Positions 1-8,124 of a DNA stretch of 30,698 nt are shown here, piece after piece. A model generated the notes under the pieces. It made no database searches, was not told where the DNA came from, and was given only the letters and a program-made list of their open reading frames with translations. The number at the start of each line of letters is the position of its first letter. The first letter of the stretch is position 1. Origin of the DNA: Thermoprotei archaeon (lineage in GTDB: Archaea; Thermoproteota; Thermoprotei_A; Sulfolobales; Ignisphaeraceae). A program made the position numbers and the translations under genes. The stretch covers positions 1-30,698 of the forward strand of contig QMWY01000001.1 of NCBI GenBank assembly GCA_003661865.1, written 5' to 3'.

Positions 1-525
1 CCTCCCCTTCGACTCCGTGTGCTCCAGGTCCTCCTCCCAGCCATAGCCCTTCTCAACGGCCCATTTCGACCCCACGGTTAGGACCTCGTCCAGCTCGCTA
101 CGGGTGAGCCTTAGCTTGCCCGTAGCGCCGACACCACTAGGCACGTTACGGAATAGCGTCTCTAGGAGCTCCTTGAGCTTAGGCCTCACCTCCTTCTCGG
201 TGAGGTCTGTGCGCAGGAGCCTAACACCACAGTTAATGTCGTAGCCTACACCCCCCGGACTAACGACCCCTGTTTCGAAGTCCATCCCGGCAACGCCACC
301 TATGGGGAAGCCGTAGCCTTGGTGCCCATCAGGCATCACGTAGGACGCGACAAGTATCCCGGGTAGGCATGCGACGTTAGCTGCCTGTTCAAGCGTTCTA
401 TCCTCCCTCATCTTCCTCAGCAGGAACTCGTCCGCGAAAATCACTGCATCAACTCGCATACACTTCTTGTAATCTCTCGGTATGACCCACGTGTACTCAT
501 CGACCCTCTTTAGGGGAGGTGCCAT
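1..525 (-). CDS. rtcB: RtcB, tRNA-splicing/RNA-repair ligase (N-terminal 175 residues; gene runs off the left edge)
   Basis: RtcB joins 2',3'-cyclic-phosphate (or 3'-phosphate) and 5'-OH RNA ends with GTP and Mn2+. In archaea it ligates tRNA exons after intron removal. The reverse-strand translation starts MAPPLKRVDEYTWVIPRDYK and carries the family signatures MPDGHQGYGFPIGG and GYDINCGVR, whose Asp and Cys bind manganese. The ATG at 525-523 has an in-frame stop just upstream, and the N-terminus aligns with what I recall of Pyrococcus RtcB. The AAGGAGG motif directly abuts the ATG, unusually close for a ribosome-binding site. Some archaeal RtcB genes carry an intein at the GYDINC site; none is present here. 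The gene is divergent from the MBL-fold gene at 624 and shares its TATA region. The C-terminal two thirds, with the guanylylated histidine, lies outside the window. Confidence 0.95.
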   Translation of the reverse strand, partial: MAPPLKRVDEYTWVIPRDYKKCMRVDAVIFADEFLLRKMREDRTLEQAANVACLPGILVASYVMPDGHQGYGFPIGGVAGMDFETGVVSPGGVGYDINCGVRLLRTDLTEKEVRPKLKELLETLFRNVPSGVGATGKLRLTRSELDEVLTVGSKWAVEKGYGWEEDLEHTESKGR

Positions 526-568
526 CCTCCTTCACCCACCATACCTAGTCTTACTTCTCGCGCTGGGG

Positions 569-577
569 ATTATAAAG
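569..577. promoter_or_regulatory. Shared TATA element between rtcB and the divergent MBL gene
   Basis: ATTATAAAG contains the palindrome TTATAA. It lies about 48 nt from the rtcB start on one side and 50 nt from the MBL start on the other, so it can place a transcription start 20-25 nt upstream of each gene. The sequence is seen; bidirectional use is inferred. Confidence 0.55.
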
Positions 578-623
578 AGGAGTTGTATTAACGGTGTTAT
601 AGGGGGCGATTACCTGGGAGGCC

Positions 624-1259
624 ATGACAGAGGATGTTCTGCGATTTGTAGTGGGTCCTTTTAGGAGCAACATGTACGTCGTCATCTTAAGAGGAGGCGA
701 CGCCATAGTCGTAGACCCAGGGCCCGGGGGCTTCTACAAGGTGCTGTACCTAGCGGATCGGGGGCTTGCAATGCCGCGATACGTTATCCTAACGCATGCC
801 CATTTCGATAGCGCTGCCGATGCCGAAGATATACGCGAGACCTTCTCGGCCAAGATCGTTATGCACGTAGGGGAGTTCTCTACATACCGCAACTCACGTA
901 TACTTGCCCAGGTCGCTGGCGTTAGGTGGCGCGATCCCCTACCCGACATAGCTCTTACGGGAGACTCCGTACTCGTAGTATCAGGCTACGAGCTTGTGCT
1001 CATCCATACTCCTGGCCATACCCCAGGCTCATTATCCCTGTACATACCACAGATAAACACCGTCTTCACAGGCGATCTCCTCCTAGGCAATGGTACCGTG
1101 GGCGCCGAGCCCGGCCTCGGTCTTGCTAAGGCCCTTCACTCGCTGAGAAAGCTGGTGAGACTTGTTCCGCAGAACGCGCGGCTCCTACCTGCGCGGGGTT
1201 CTCCTGGGGTTCTGGGCGATGCTTTTCGAATGGCGTTGATGCGTGCGGAGGGGGCGTGA
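624..1259 (+). CDS. Metallo-beta-lactamase-fold hydrolase with incomplete second metal site
   Basis: This 211-residue protein has the MBL fold: THAHFDSAAD at 57-66, HTPGHTPGS at 128-136 and TGD at 149-151. The first metal site is intact (H58, H60 and a histidine of the HTPGH motif, plus bridging D151). The second site is degraded: the usual THxHxDH has Ser63 in place of its last histidine, and the usual C-terminal PGHG reads PARGSPG, with Arg191 where the last histidine ligand belongs. The overall shape resembles glyoxalase-II/flavodiiron-type members, but no substrate can be assigned. GGGAGG lies 2 nt before the ATG. The next gene is convergent, 5 nt beyond the stop. It may work as a mono-metal enzyme or not be a hydrolase at all. 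Confidence 0.85.
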   Translation: MTEDVLRFVVGPFRSNMYVVILRGGDAIVVDPGPGGFYKVLYLADRGLAMPRYVILTHAHFDSAADAEDIRETFSAKIVMHVGEFSTYRNSRILAQVAGVRWRDPLPDIALTGDSVLVVSGYELVLIHTPGHTPGSLSLYIPQINTVFTGDLLLGNGTVGAEPGLGLAKALHSLRKLVRLVPQNARLLPARGSPGVLGDAFRMALMRAEGA

Positions 1260-1264
1260 GGCGC

Positions 1265-1810
1265 TTAAGGCAGCACGTACTCTTGGGAAACCTCAATGCC
1301 CCTTAGCCTAAGCTTCTCTGCACACCTTCTGCAAAACACCGCCTGCTTGTAGTCCACCTCCATCACGGTATTGCTAAACCTCATTACGCACCTCGGACTG
1401 CCACAGTGATCGAGACCGAATAGGTGCCCGAGCTCGTGAAGGACCTCCTTGAGCACACGTGACTCGAACAAATCCTTATTAGGTGTGGCTAGCCTGTACA
1501 GGAACACCACGGCAGTCGCAATCGTGGGCATGGCTATTCCGAAAACGAAGTTCAGCCCAGGTACGTACCCATCCATATCCGTAACCCCTAAAACTATGCT
1601 ATCACCCCCATACCTCTCAGCAAGGTACACCGCTACAGCATCCGCACGTAGCTGATCGCGAAACCCGTTGTAGAGGTACGTAGGCAGTGCGTCTATGAGT
1701 AGGAGTTCCCCGACTTCAAGACTAGGAAATACCTCGCTTAGAAGCCCAACTACGCGACTCCTTAATAACGCTGAGCGACAGCCGTGGAGCACCAACCGGA
1801 GCCTATGCAC
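1265..1810 (-). CDS. amzA: Archaemetzincin, zinc metalloprotease
   Basis: The archaemetzincin signature is complete: HELGHLFGLDHC at 125-136 (zinc ligands H125, H129, H135; catalytic E126), then C141, M143 and the C160-x2-C163 pair that build the second, structural zinc site of this family. The length of 181 residues is normal. The family is a predicted protease whose physiological substrate is unknown to me. The start is GTG at 1810; an ATG a few bases upstream is in another frame and quickly closed. It is the last gene of a minus-strand run (unknown protein, sixA-like, amzA) with 22 nt between it and the gene upstream. Confidence 0.93.
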   Translation of the reverse strand: MHRLRLVLHGCRSALLRSRVVGLLSEVFPSLEVGELLLIDALPTYLYNGFRDQLRADAVAVYLAERYGGDSIVLGVTDMDGYVPGLNFVFGIAMPTIATAVVFLYRLATPNKDLFESRVLKEVLHELGHLFGLDHCGSPRCVMRFSNTVMEVDYKQAVFCRRCAEKLRLRGIEVSQEYVLP

Positions 1811-1832
1811 CCTGCATCCCGGCCCTTAGCAT

Positions 1833-2297
1833 CTAGAGCGCTAGCCTATCGACGATCTCCCGAGCGATACGTGGCGTTAGGAACATTAGAAGCTCGCCAC
1901 TACCCCTACCAAGCTCCTGAGCGGAGAGTACAGCAGCTGAGCCTGCAGGCATCCGTACTCTGAAACCTAGCAGCTCCTCTACAACATCCTCTATGCTCGG
2001 CGCGTGCCCTACAAGCAGCGAACGATCACCTAAACCAAGCCCTAGTAGCTTTGCAAGGGTCGTTCCGGGTCTCAGCTCATCAACCACTCGTAGTTCAGCC
2101 CCATGGACCCTAGCCACGATCTCGCCCGTTTCGACAGCTCTCCTAAGGGGGCTTGTGTACACAATCCTTACGGGCGGCAGGAGCTTCGCGATCAGCTCAA
2201 CATCCCTACGACCCCCATCAGTTAACCTACGCTCCTCATCGCTAACACCAGCTCTCTTCTCCTCCGCCCGCCCATGCCTCATGAACACAACTATCAT
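1833..2297 (-). CDS. sixA: SixA-type histidine phosphatase (phosphoglycerate mutase-like fold)
   Basis: This short member (154 residues) of the histidine phosphatase superfamily has the RHG motif at 7-9 with the nucleophile H8, SPLRRAVET at 49-57 and the second catalytic histidine in VGHAPS (H98). Size and motif spacing fit SixA, which removes phosphate from phosphohistidine in bacteria. In archaea the substrate is not established, and sugar-phosphate or nucleotide hydrolysis is also possible. The ATG at 2297 is preceded by GGTG 6-10 nt upstream, and the gene follows the unknown protein by 12 nt, so the two are probably co-transcribed. Confidence 0.88.
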   Translation of the reverse strand: MIVVFMRHGRAEEKRAGVSDEERRLTDGGRRDVELIAKLLPPVRIVYTSPLRRAVETGEIVARVHGAELRVVDELRPGTTLAKLLGLGLGDRSLLVGHAPSIEDVVEELLGFRVRMPAGSAAVLSAQELGRGSGELLMFLTPRIAREIVDRLAL

Positions 2298-2309
2298 ACG
2301 CCCACACCA

Positions 2310-2777
2310 CTAGCTGTACCTGAGCTCCACACCTATACTCTTTAACGCCCTTTTGATGCCCTCACGTATCTTAACACTGGTGTAGAACCTAGGCATGTCC
2401 CTACCCATGGCCAGAGCTAGCATGAGTACCCTCTCCTTCTCATCACCAGAGGCTCTCCTCAGAACAGGTGGTAGCGGTATCCCAACTTCCTTGATAACCA
2501 CGTAGCTAATCTCGCTCCAGCGCACGAACCTTGCTCTACCCATTCTCACAAGCTCGTTAAGTCCTTTACTGTTGTACGCCTCCCTGAACCTCTCCTTGTA
2601 TACGCGGAGCAGCTGCCTCTCAATACCCCGGGGCAGAGGTGGTCGACGCTTGAATATGCGTGGCATCCTCCCTAGGAACACTATGAAGAGCCCTAGATCC
2701 GTGAATACAAGGTCGTAATAGGTTCTGTACTCCCCCTCCTCACTGAACGCGCCATACACAGTCATCAACACACGCAT
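2310..2777 (-). CDS. Conserved-looking hypothetical protein, 155 aa, possibly PH-like fold
   Basis: I do not recognise this protein. It is strongly basic in the middle (IFKRRPPLPRG) with no membrane segment. The N-terminal stretch YYDLVFTDLGLFIVFLGR and the later RWSEISYVVIKEVG resemble the alternating strands of bacterial PH-like domains ('T..gl.ivflgr', 'w.eI..v'), but this is only a shape similarity. It begins with ATG at 2777, about 25 nt from the TATA-like element at 2802-2811, which implies a very short leader. It heads the sixA-amzA run and is divergent from uS19. Confidence 0.75.
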   Translation of the reverse strand: MRVLMTVYGAFSEEGEYRTYYDLVFTDLGLFIVFLGRMPRIFKRRPPLPRGIERQLLRVYKERFREAYNSKGLNELVRMGRARFVRWSEISYVVIKEVGIPLPPVLRRASGDEKERVLMLALAMGRDMPRFYTSVKIREGIKRALKSIGVELRYS

Positions 2778-2801
2778 AGCACTCCTCGGCTTTCATAGAG
2801 A

Positions 2802-2811
2802 GTTTTAAGGC
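2802..2811. promoter_or_regulatory. Shared TATA element between the unknown gene (2777) and rps19
   Basis: GTTTTAAGGC reads as a TATA box on both strands (TTTTAAGG forward, CCTTAAAAC reverse). Forward, it places a start near 2833-2836, just before the GGTGGT ribosome-binding motif of rps19. Reverse, it places a start near 2780, almost at the ATG of the 155-residue gene. Confidence 0.5.
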
Positions 2812-2846
2812 GTTGATAAATCTAGAGCTCTGGGTGGTGCTGCCGA

Positions 2847-3281
2847 ATGGCGATGCAGGGATGGGAGATCCCGCCGGAGTGGCGGAAGTTTAGGTACCGC
2901 GGCAAGACCTTGGAGGAGCTGCTTGAGATGCCTATGGATGAGCTAGTGGAGCTACTACCGGCTAGGGCAAGGAGGAGTCTTCGTCGGGGATTCACCCCTG
3001 AGCAGAGAACGCTTTTAGAGAAGGTGATAAAGGCGCGGAAGGCGCTGGCGGAGGGCAAGAACGTGGTGATCAAGACCCATGTCAGGGACATGATAGTACT
3101 GCCCATAATGGTTGGGCTGACTATAGCTGTGTTCAACGGTAAGGAGTTCGTACCCGTCAAGATCGTGCCTGAGATGATAGGTCATTACCTAGGGGAGTTC
3201 GCACCTACGACCAAGATAACTAAGCACGGAGAGCCCGGACTAAAGGCTACGAGGAGCACGCTCTTCGTAGCACTGAAGTAG
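2847..3281 (+). CDS. rps19: 30S ribosomal protein uS19
   Basis: uS19 sits in the head of the small subunit and contacts the A-site finger. The 144-residue protein has the archaeal/eukaryotic N-terminal extension (FRYRGKTLEELLEMPMDEL) followed by the S19 core: IKTHVRDMIVLPIMVGLTI, GKEFVPVKIVPEMIGHYLGEF and the basic end KHGEPGLKATRST. GGTGGT about 8 nt upstream supports the ATG at 2847. In most archaea this gene directly follows uL2 in the ribosomal superoperon. Here it stands on the opposite strand, 5.7 kb from uL2, in front of the pyr operon. Confidence 0.97.
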   Translation: MAMQGWEIPPEWRKFRYRGKTLEELLEMPMDELVELLPARARRSLRRGFTPEQRTLLEKVIKARKALAEGKNVVIKTHVRDMIVLPIMVGLTIAVFNGKEFVPVKIVPEMIGHYLGEFAPTTKITKHGEPGLKATRSTLFVALK

Positions 3282-3295
3282 CGCCTAGGCGTAAA

Positions 3296-3305
3296 TACTT
3301 TTAAT
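3296..3305 (+). promoter_or_regulatory. TATA element of the pyr operon
   Basis: TACTTTTAAT lies 15 nt after the uS19 stop and about 36 nt before the TTG start of pyrF. It predicts a start near 3327 and a leader of about ten nucleotides. The pyr operon therefore probably has its own promoter as well as possible read-through from rps19. Confidence 0.5.
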
Positions 3306-3336
3306 CCCAATTACGCAGAGAGTTGTTGCGGGCTCA

Positions 3337-4011
3337 TTGACCCTAATTGTGGCTCTTGATCCTCCTCTGGAGGAGGACCCCATCAAGTGGAGCATCGGAA
3401 TAATTGAGAAGACCCGCGAGTACGTATCGGGCTTCAAGATAGGGCTCCCAATGCTGCTCAGAACGGGTGTGGATGCTGTTAAGCAGCTCACCGCTGCTAC
3501 AGGAGGGAGCAGCGTGATCGCGGACCTTAAGCTGGCTGATATAGGCTTTGTCATGTCACTGAGTGCCGCAGCACTTGCTAGGGCGGGTGTAAGGGGTGTT
3601 ATAGCCCATAGCTTCGTAGGTGTTAGGGACGCCCTCGACGCATTAAAGAGAACCTGTGAGCGTGAGGGCATGGACCTTATACTGGTGGTCGCTATGAGCC
3701 ATCGCGGCGCCGAGGAGGTTATGACGCCGGTTGTGGATAAGCTGCTAGGTATAGCAAAGGAGGTCGCTCCTTGGGGGGTGGTTCTGCCGGCTACTAAGCC
3801 AAGGCTTATACAGCGCGGGAGAAGGATACTAGGAGAGCACATCAAGATCCTGGCACCCGGTGTAGGGGCTCAGGGTGCGAGACCAGGCTCAGCGCTCTGC
3901 GCAGGTGCGGACTACGAGATCGTGGGGAGGGCTATTACGCGAGCTCCCGACCCAGCAGACGCCGTTTTGAGAATCAGGAAGGAGCAGATGGAGGTGGTTA
4001 AGACATGTTAG
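3337..4011 (+). CDS. pyrF: Orotidine 5'-phosphate decarboxylase
   Basis: PyrF catalyses the last step to UMP, decarboxylation of OMP. The TIM-barrel protein of 224 residues has the catalytic D63-x-K65-x2-D68 array (DLKLADIG), the phosphate-binding APGVGAQG at 173-180 and GR at 197-198. The TTG at 3337 is the first start that gives the N-terminal strand TLIVALDPP; a GTG four codons later would clip it. Its end overlaps the start of pyrE, so the two are translationally coupled. It is the first of seven consecutive pyrimidine genes. Confidence 0.96.
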   Translation: MTLIVALDPPLEEDPIKWSIGIIEKTREYVSGFKIGLPMLLRTGVDAVKQLTAATGGSSVIADLKLADIGFVMSLSAAALARAGVRGVIAHSFVGVRDALDALKRTCEREGMDLILVVAMSHRGAEEVMTPVVDKLLGIAKEVAPWGVVLPATKPRLIQRGRRILGEHIKILAPGVGAQGARPGSALCAGADYEIVGRAITRAPDPADAVLRIRKEQMEVVKTC

Positions 4012-4598
4012 AGGAGCTCGTAGAGATCATAATGAGGTACGGAATGTTCAAGGTAGGGAGGTTCAAGCTCTCCTCAGGTATCGAGAGCCCCTACTACATA
4101 GACCTTAGAAGGCTGTACAGCTACCCTGCAGAGGCAAGGAGAGTAGCCGAGGCGCTGCTGAAAGCTGTTGATACCGATTACGACATGATCATAGGTGTGG
4201 CAACCGCAGGGATCCCGCTAGCCACATACATGGCGTGTATAAGCTGCAAGCCCCTCGGCTACGTGAGGCTCAGCAGGAAGGGCCACGGAACCGAAAGCGT
4301 CGTAGAGGGCGTGGTGGAGGGGCGTAGGGTTCTAATAGTGGATGATGTGGCTACAACGGGGTCGAGCCTTGCAAGCGCTGTAGAGCTGCTGAAGTCGCAG
4401 GGAGCCACCCCGGTAGCGGTGGCTGTTGTTGTTGATAGAGAGCAGGGCGCTTCGAAACGCCTAGCATCAATGGGGGTGAGGTTCTACGCGCTCCTCACGA
4501 TCAGGAGGCTTATAAGCATCGCTAAGAGCAGGAGTCTTATAAGCGATAGCGATGCTAAGAGGGTTTTGGAGTACGTTGAGAAGTGGAGCAGAGATTAA
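4005..4598 (+). CDS. pyrE: Orotate phosphoribosyltransferase
   Basis: PyrE transfers the ribosyl phosphate of PRPP to orotate to make OMP, the substrate of the preceding gene's product. The 197-residue protein has the PRPP-binding motif VLIVDDVATTGSS (109-121), the catalytic loop RKGHG (91-95) and the N-terminal SSGIESPYYIDLR typical of OPRTases. The ATG at 4005 lies inside the end of pyrF (7-nt overlap). The C-terminal tail (RLISIAKSRSLISDSDAKR) is the usual helical cap. Confidence 0.96.
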   Translation: MLEELVEIIMRYGMFKVGRFKLSSGIESPYYIDLRRLYSYPAEARRVAEALLKAVDTDYDMIIGVATAGIPLATYMACISCKPLGYVRLSRKGHGTESVVEGVVEGRRVLIVDDVATTGSSLASAVELLKSQGATPVAVAVVVDREQGASKRLASMGVRFYALLTIRRLISIAKSRSLISDSDAKRVLEYVEKWSRD

Positions 4599-4633
4599 AT
4601 ACCGGGGCGGGGTGAAGAAGTAGACTGGGCATT

Positions 4634-5557
4634 TTGGGTTTCCAAGGGCGCGACGTCATCTCTATACTCGACTTCACGAGGAATGATCTCGAGGAGCTGT
4701 TTGAGGTCGCTGACTACTACTTGAGGAATAGGCGCGCATATACGCTGCTCCAGGACTACGTTGTAGCGCTGGCGTTCTTCGAGCCCTCCACGCGTACGAG
4801 GCTGAGCTTCGAAACCGCAGCCAAGCTACTAGGAGCTAAGGTCATAGGTTTCACATCCGAGGAGGGGACCAGCATTGCTAAGGGCGAGAGCCTTGCAGAC
4901 ACCATAAGAATGCTCGACGCCTACGCCGATATCATCGTGATAAGGCATAGATACGAGGGGACCGCGCTCTTCGCAGCTGAGATAGCGGAGGACCCCGTGA
5001 TAAATGCCGGTGACGGCAAGCAGCACCACCCAACACAGGCGATGCTAGACCTGTACACCGTTAGGAGGCTATTCGGCACGATCGATGGGCTCACCTACGC
5101 AGTGGTAGGCGACCTCAGATACGGTAGGGCAGCGTCTTCGTTCATCTACGGCCTGACGCTGTTCAAGCCCAGGAAAATATACCTTGTGTCACCGCCCCTG
5201 CTCAGGGCCAGACCGGAGGTTCTAGAGACCCTAAGGGAGCGAGGTGTTAAGTTCGAAGAGGCGTCCCGCGTAGACGATGTTATAGAAGACGTGGATGTGC
5301 TCTACGTAACCCGCATACAGAAGGAGCGTTTCCCCGATCCTATAGAGTACGAGCGTGTTAAGGGCTCCTACAGGATAACGCTAAAGCTTCTTGAGAAGGG
5401 GAAGCGTGAGCTAAAGGTCCTACACCCCTTGCCGAAAGTGGATGAGATCGAGCCGGCTGTTGATAGCTCTAGGTATGCAGCCTATTTCACTCAGGCTTCA
5501 TTTGGCGTTCCCGTAAGAATGGCTCTCCTATCGCTAATAGCGGGTGTTAGACCATGA
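4634..5557 (+). CDS. pyrB: Aspartate carbamoyltransferase, catalytic subunit
   Basis: PyrB condenses carbamoyl phosphate with aspartate. The carbamoyl-phosphate signature FEPSTRTRLSFE lies at 49-60. The mobile-loop lysine is in EEGTSIAKGES, the HPTQAMLDLYT helix follows, and the aspartate-domain motif HPLPKVDEIEPAVD lies near the end. At 307 residues it is the normal length. The TTG start at 4634 gives the expected short N-terminus and lies 35 nt after pyrE; a GGGGTGAAG stretch sits 17-25 nt upstream. It overlaps pyrI by 4 nt, and together the two subunits form the allosteric ATCase holoenzyme. Confidence 0.97.
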   Translation: MGFQGRDVISILDFTRNDLEELFEVADYYLRNRRAYTLLQDYVVALAFFEPSTRTRLSFETAAKLLGAKVIGFTSEEGTSIAKGESLADTIRMLDAYADIIVIRHRYEGTALFAAEIAEDPVINAGDGKQHHPTQAMLDLYTVRRLFGTIDGLTYAVVGDLRYGRAASSFIYGLTLFKPRKIYLVSPPLLRARPEVLETLRERGVKFEEASRVDDVIEDVDVLYVTRIQKERFPDPIEYERVKGSYRITLKLLEKGKRELKVLHPLPKVDEIEPAVDSSRYAAYFTQASFGVPVRMALLSLIAGVRP

Positions 5558-6036
5558 ACCTAGGAGAACCCTCATCCCTCACAGTCTCCAAGATAAGGAA
5601 TGGGACAGTCATAGACCATATACCCGCGGGCAAGGCGCTGCTGGTGCTCAGGATCCTGGGTATCACCGGGCGTGAGGGTCTGAGAACAGCTGTGCTCATG
5701 AACGTAGAGAGCAAGAAGCTGGGGCGTAAGGACATCATAAAGATCGAGGGACGTGAGCTTACAAGCGATGAGGTTAACGTGATAGCCCTGGTAGCCCCCT
5801 CGGCAACCATAAATATCATCAGGAACTATACCGTGTACAAGAAGCTCAAGGTCACCATACCTCAGGAGATCAGGGGGTTCATAAGGTGCCCCAACCCTAC
5901 ATGCATAACTAATAGGCGTAGAGAGGGGTTGGTAACGCGCTTCAGGGTAGTTAAGAGAGAGCCCCTCACTCTTCAATGCGTCTACTGCGGAACTATGATA
6001 ACTCAGGAGGAGCTGGAGGACCTCATATCTATGTAG
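5554..6036 (+). CDS. pyrI: Aspartate carbamoyltransferase, regulatory subunit
   Basis: PyrI binds nucleotide effectors and a structural zinc and tunes ATCase activity. The four zinc cysteines are present as CPNPTC and CVYC, with the usual spacing between the pairs. The allosteric domain includes KIRNGTVIDHIPAGKAL and the SATINIIRNY strand. At 160 residues it matches the family. The ATG at 5554 overlaps the pyrB stop (ATGA), a tight translational coupling that suits a one-to-one complex. Confidence 0.97.
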   Translation: MNLGEPSSLTVSKIRNGTVIDHIPAGKALLVLRILGITGREGLRTAVLMNVESKKLGRKDIIKIEGRELTSDEVNVIALVAPSATINIIRNYTVYKKLKVTIPQEIRGFIRCPNPTCITNRRREGLVTRFRVVKREPLTLQCVYCGTMITQEELEDLISM

Positions 6037-6051
6037 CCCCGTAGCTGGGGC
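6036..6051 (+). repeat. Small perfect hairpin between pyrI and pyrK
   Basis: GCCCC-GTAGCT-GGGGC forms a 5-bp GC-only stem with a 6-nt loop. It begins at the last base of the pyrI stop codon and ends 9 nt before the pyrK start. No U-tract follows, so it is not an obvious terminator. It could be an mRNA processing point or could modulate pyrK translation, or it may be chance. Confidence 0.4.
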
Positions 6052-6059
6052 GGCGGCTA

Positions 6060-6839
6060 TTGAGGGGTGTGCCAAGGCCTGCAAGGGTAGCCGGTGTACG
6101 CAGGGTCTCACATAGCTACTGGTGGCTTACTATAGAGCTCGTTGAGGGCGTGTTGAACAGCAGCCCCGGGCAGTTCGTGATGGTATGGATCCCCCGGGTT
6201 AAGGAAGTGCCCATGAGCATAGCGTATGTGGAGCCCAACCGCAAGAGATTCTCGATATTCTTCAAGGTCGTTGGCAGGGGTACTAGGAGTATGTCCCAGC
6301 TACACCCGGGTTCAGCCATAACCGTTAAGGGGCCCCTCGGCAAGGGTATCTTGGATAGGATTAGGGGTGAGAACCCCCTGCTAGTCGGTGGGGGTACGGG
6401 GCTAGCTCCACTGATATACACCTACCACGCCCTTGCCTCAATGGGTCGCAGACCTGTAGTGGCTTGGGGTACGCCTAAGGGCTCTGACGCCCGCGCCGTT
6501 GAGAGCTTCCTGAGAAGTGCAATGGGTATGGATGTTCACGTAGCTAGTGACGACTGTACTTACGGTTTCTGCGGAACTGCTGTAGATCTGGCTATGAGGA
6601 TACTCAAGGAGCGTACGCCTAGCGACGTGATCGCTGCGGGCCCCAAGCCCATGCTGAGGAGCTTGGGGAAGAAGCTGCTTGCGAAGGGTATGGACCCCTT
6701 AATGCTCCTAGAATCAGAGGTGCGCTGCGGTATCGGCATGTGTGGTAGCTGCGTTATCCGGGGCACACCCTACCTGCTGTGCATCGACGGCCCTGGGTTT
6801 AGGTATAGTGAGGTGGTGAAGCATCTTGAGGATTCCTGA
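6060..6839 (+). CDS. pyrK: Dihydroorotate dehydrogenase B, FAD/[2Fe-2S] electron-transfer subunit
   Basis: PyrK passes electrons from the PyrD flavin to NAD+. The 259-residue protein has a ferredoxin-reductase-like layout: an N-terminal beta barrel with the FAD-binding region around PMSIAYVE, the nucleotide-binding LLVGGGTGLAPLIY, and a C-terminal [2Fe-2S] motif C-GIGM-C-GS-C with a fourth cysteine ten residues later (YLLCIDGP). The TTG at 6060 is the proposed start; a GTG three codons later is also possible. Its 3' end overlaps pyrC by 14 nt. Its presence in the operon shows that the DHOD here is of the B type. Confidence 0.93.
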   Translation: MRGVPRPARVAGVRRVSHSYWWLTIELVEGVLNSSPGQFVMVWIPRVKEVPMSIAYVEPNRKRFSIFFKVVGRGTRSMSQLHPGSAITVKGPLGKGILDRIRGENPLLVGGGTGLAPLIYTYHALASMGRRPVVAWGTPKGSDARAVESFLRSAMGMDVHVASDDCTYGFCGTAVDLAMRILKERTPSDVIAAGPKPMLRSLGKKLLAKGMDPLMLLESEVRCGIGMCGSCVIRGTPYLLCIDGPGFRYSEVVKHLEDS

Positions 6840-8124
6840 GAGCAGCGTCTACACACTCTACGCACGTACGCTGTTCGATGGGGAACTCTATACAGTCTCC
6901 ATAGTCGTGGATGGCGACTACGTCAAGAGGCTATGCATCGGCACCTCTTGTAGGGAGGGTGAGGCTATAGATCTTGTCAGACCGGGTGTGGTGCTTCTTC
7001 CAGGAGCCATCGATATGCATGTGCATCTCAGAGGGCTTGAGCTGAACTATAAGGAGGATGAGGAGAGCGGTACCAAAGCCGCTGCGGCAGGAGGAGTGGT
7101 TCTAGTGGTCGACATGCCCAACACTGTTCCGAGGATAAACAGCGTTGAAGCGTTGAGGGCAAAGCTCCATAGCCTAGCCACCAGATCTTACGTAGATTTC
7201 GGTGTCTACGTAGGGTTCACACCCCATGTGGATGAGCTTAGAGCTATGCTCAGCGTAGGCGATGTGTTGGGGATGAAGCTCTATCCCGAGGATCTGCCAC
7301 GGTTAACGGATTCCCAGATAGACGCGGTCGCTAGGGCGGGTAAGCTACTCATAGTTCATTGCGAACATCCCAACCTCATCAGGGAGGGCTGTCCCGCGGG
7401 TAAGAGGGCTCTATGCAGACCTATAGATGCTGAACTTAGGTGTATCGAGGAGTACCACACGCGCTTCTCCACAGCTAGAACTCACATAACCCACATCACA
7501 TCTCCTCAGCTCCTGAGGCTTGCCCGCCGTAGAGGATTCACCACCGATACATGCCCGCACTACGTGCTGCTAAGCAGCGATGATGAGCGGAGGCTTGGGT
7601 GTTTAGCTAAGGTCAACCCTCCGCTGAGGCCTAGGTGCTTCGTAGAGGAGTTGCTGAGGCTCTTAGCTATGGGGTTCGTAGATGCATGGGTCACGGATCA
7701 CGCACCCCATACCCTTGAGGAGAAGTCATTACCATTCGAGGAGTGCCCCTCTGGAATAGCGGGTTTAGAAACTTCTCTACGCATACTCTTGACACTTCTG
7801 AACAAAGGTGTTGTTACGCTCAGGACAGTCGCTAGGCTAATAAACAAGTCCCCACGCAACATACTGGGATTAGAGAGTTACGCGTGTACGTATAGAGGCT
7901 GTGTTGCAAGCTTAACAGTTGTAGACCTCAAGCGTGAAGGCGTTGTAGACCCCAATAGGTTCTTCTCTAAGGCTAAGCTAAGCCCCTTCCAGGGGCTTCG
8001 CTACAAAGGTGAGCCCATAGCTACAATAGTTCACGGAAACTTTGTTTACGTAGAGGGCGAGATCGTGTCTAAACCTATCGGAAAGGGTGTTGGGGTGTAT
8101 GCCAGAAAGCATTCTGAGAGTTAG
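6826..8124 (+). CDS. pyrC: Dihydroorotase
   Basis: PyrC closes carbamoyl aspartate to dihydroorotate. The 432-residue amidohydrolase has the metal ligands H65 and H67 (DMHVH), K151 as the likely carboxylated lysine (LGMKLYPED), H178 (IVHCEH), H220/H223 (THITHITS) and catalytic D291 (TDHAPH), followed by SGIAGLETSL. These are features of the class I dihydroorotase/allantoinase group; the operon context favours dihydroorotase. The TTG start lies within the end of pyrK (14-nt overlap), and the 3' end overlaps pyrD. Confidence 0.95.
   Translation: MRIPESSVYTLYARTLFDGELYTVSIVVDGDYVKRLCIGTSCREGEAIDLVRPGVVLLPGAIDMHVHLRGLELNYKEDEESGTKAAAAGGVVLVVDMPNTVPRINSVEALRAKLHSLATRSYVDFGVYVGFTPHVDELRAMLSVGDVLGMKLYPEDLPRLTDSQIDAVARAGKLLIVHCEHPNLIREGCPAGKRALCRPIDAELRCIEEYHTRFSTARTHITHITSPQLLRLARRRGFTTDTCPHYVLLSSDDERRLGCLAKVNPPLRPRCFVEELLRLLAMGFVDAWVTDHAPHTLEEKSLPFEECPSGIAGLETSLRILLTLLNKGVVTLRTVARLINKSPRNILGLESYACTYRGCVASLTVVDLKREGVVDPNRFFSKAKLSPFQGLRYKGEPIATIVHGNFVYVEGEIVSKPIGKGVGVYARKHSES

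Noticed and set aside
3285..3845. 186-codon antisense ORF over pyrF
   Set aside because: Low-complexity serine/leucine translation typical of the reverse frame of a GC-rich gene.
5572..6111. 179-codon antisense ORF over pyrI
   Set aside because: It is a shadow frame of a conserved gene with no recognisable features and no promoter.
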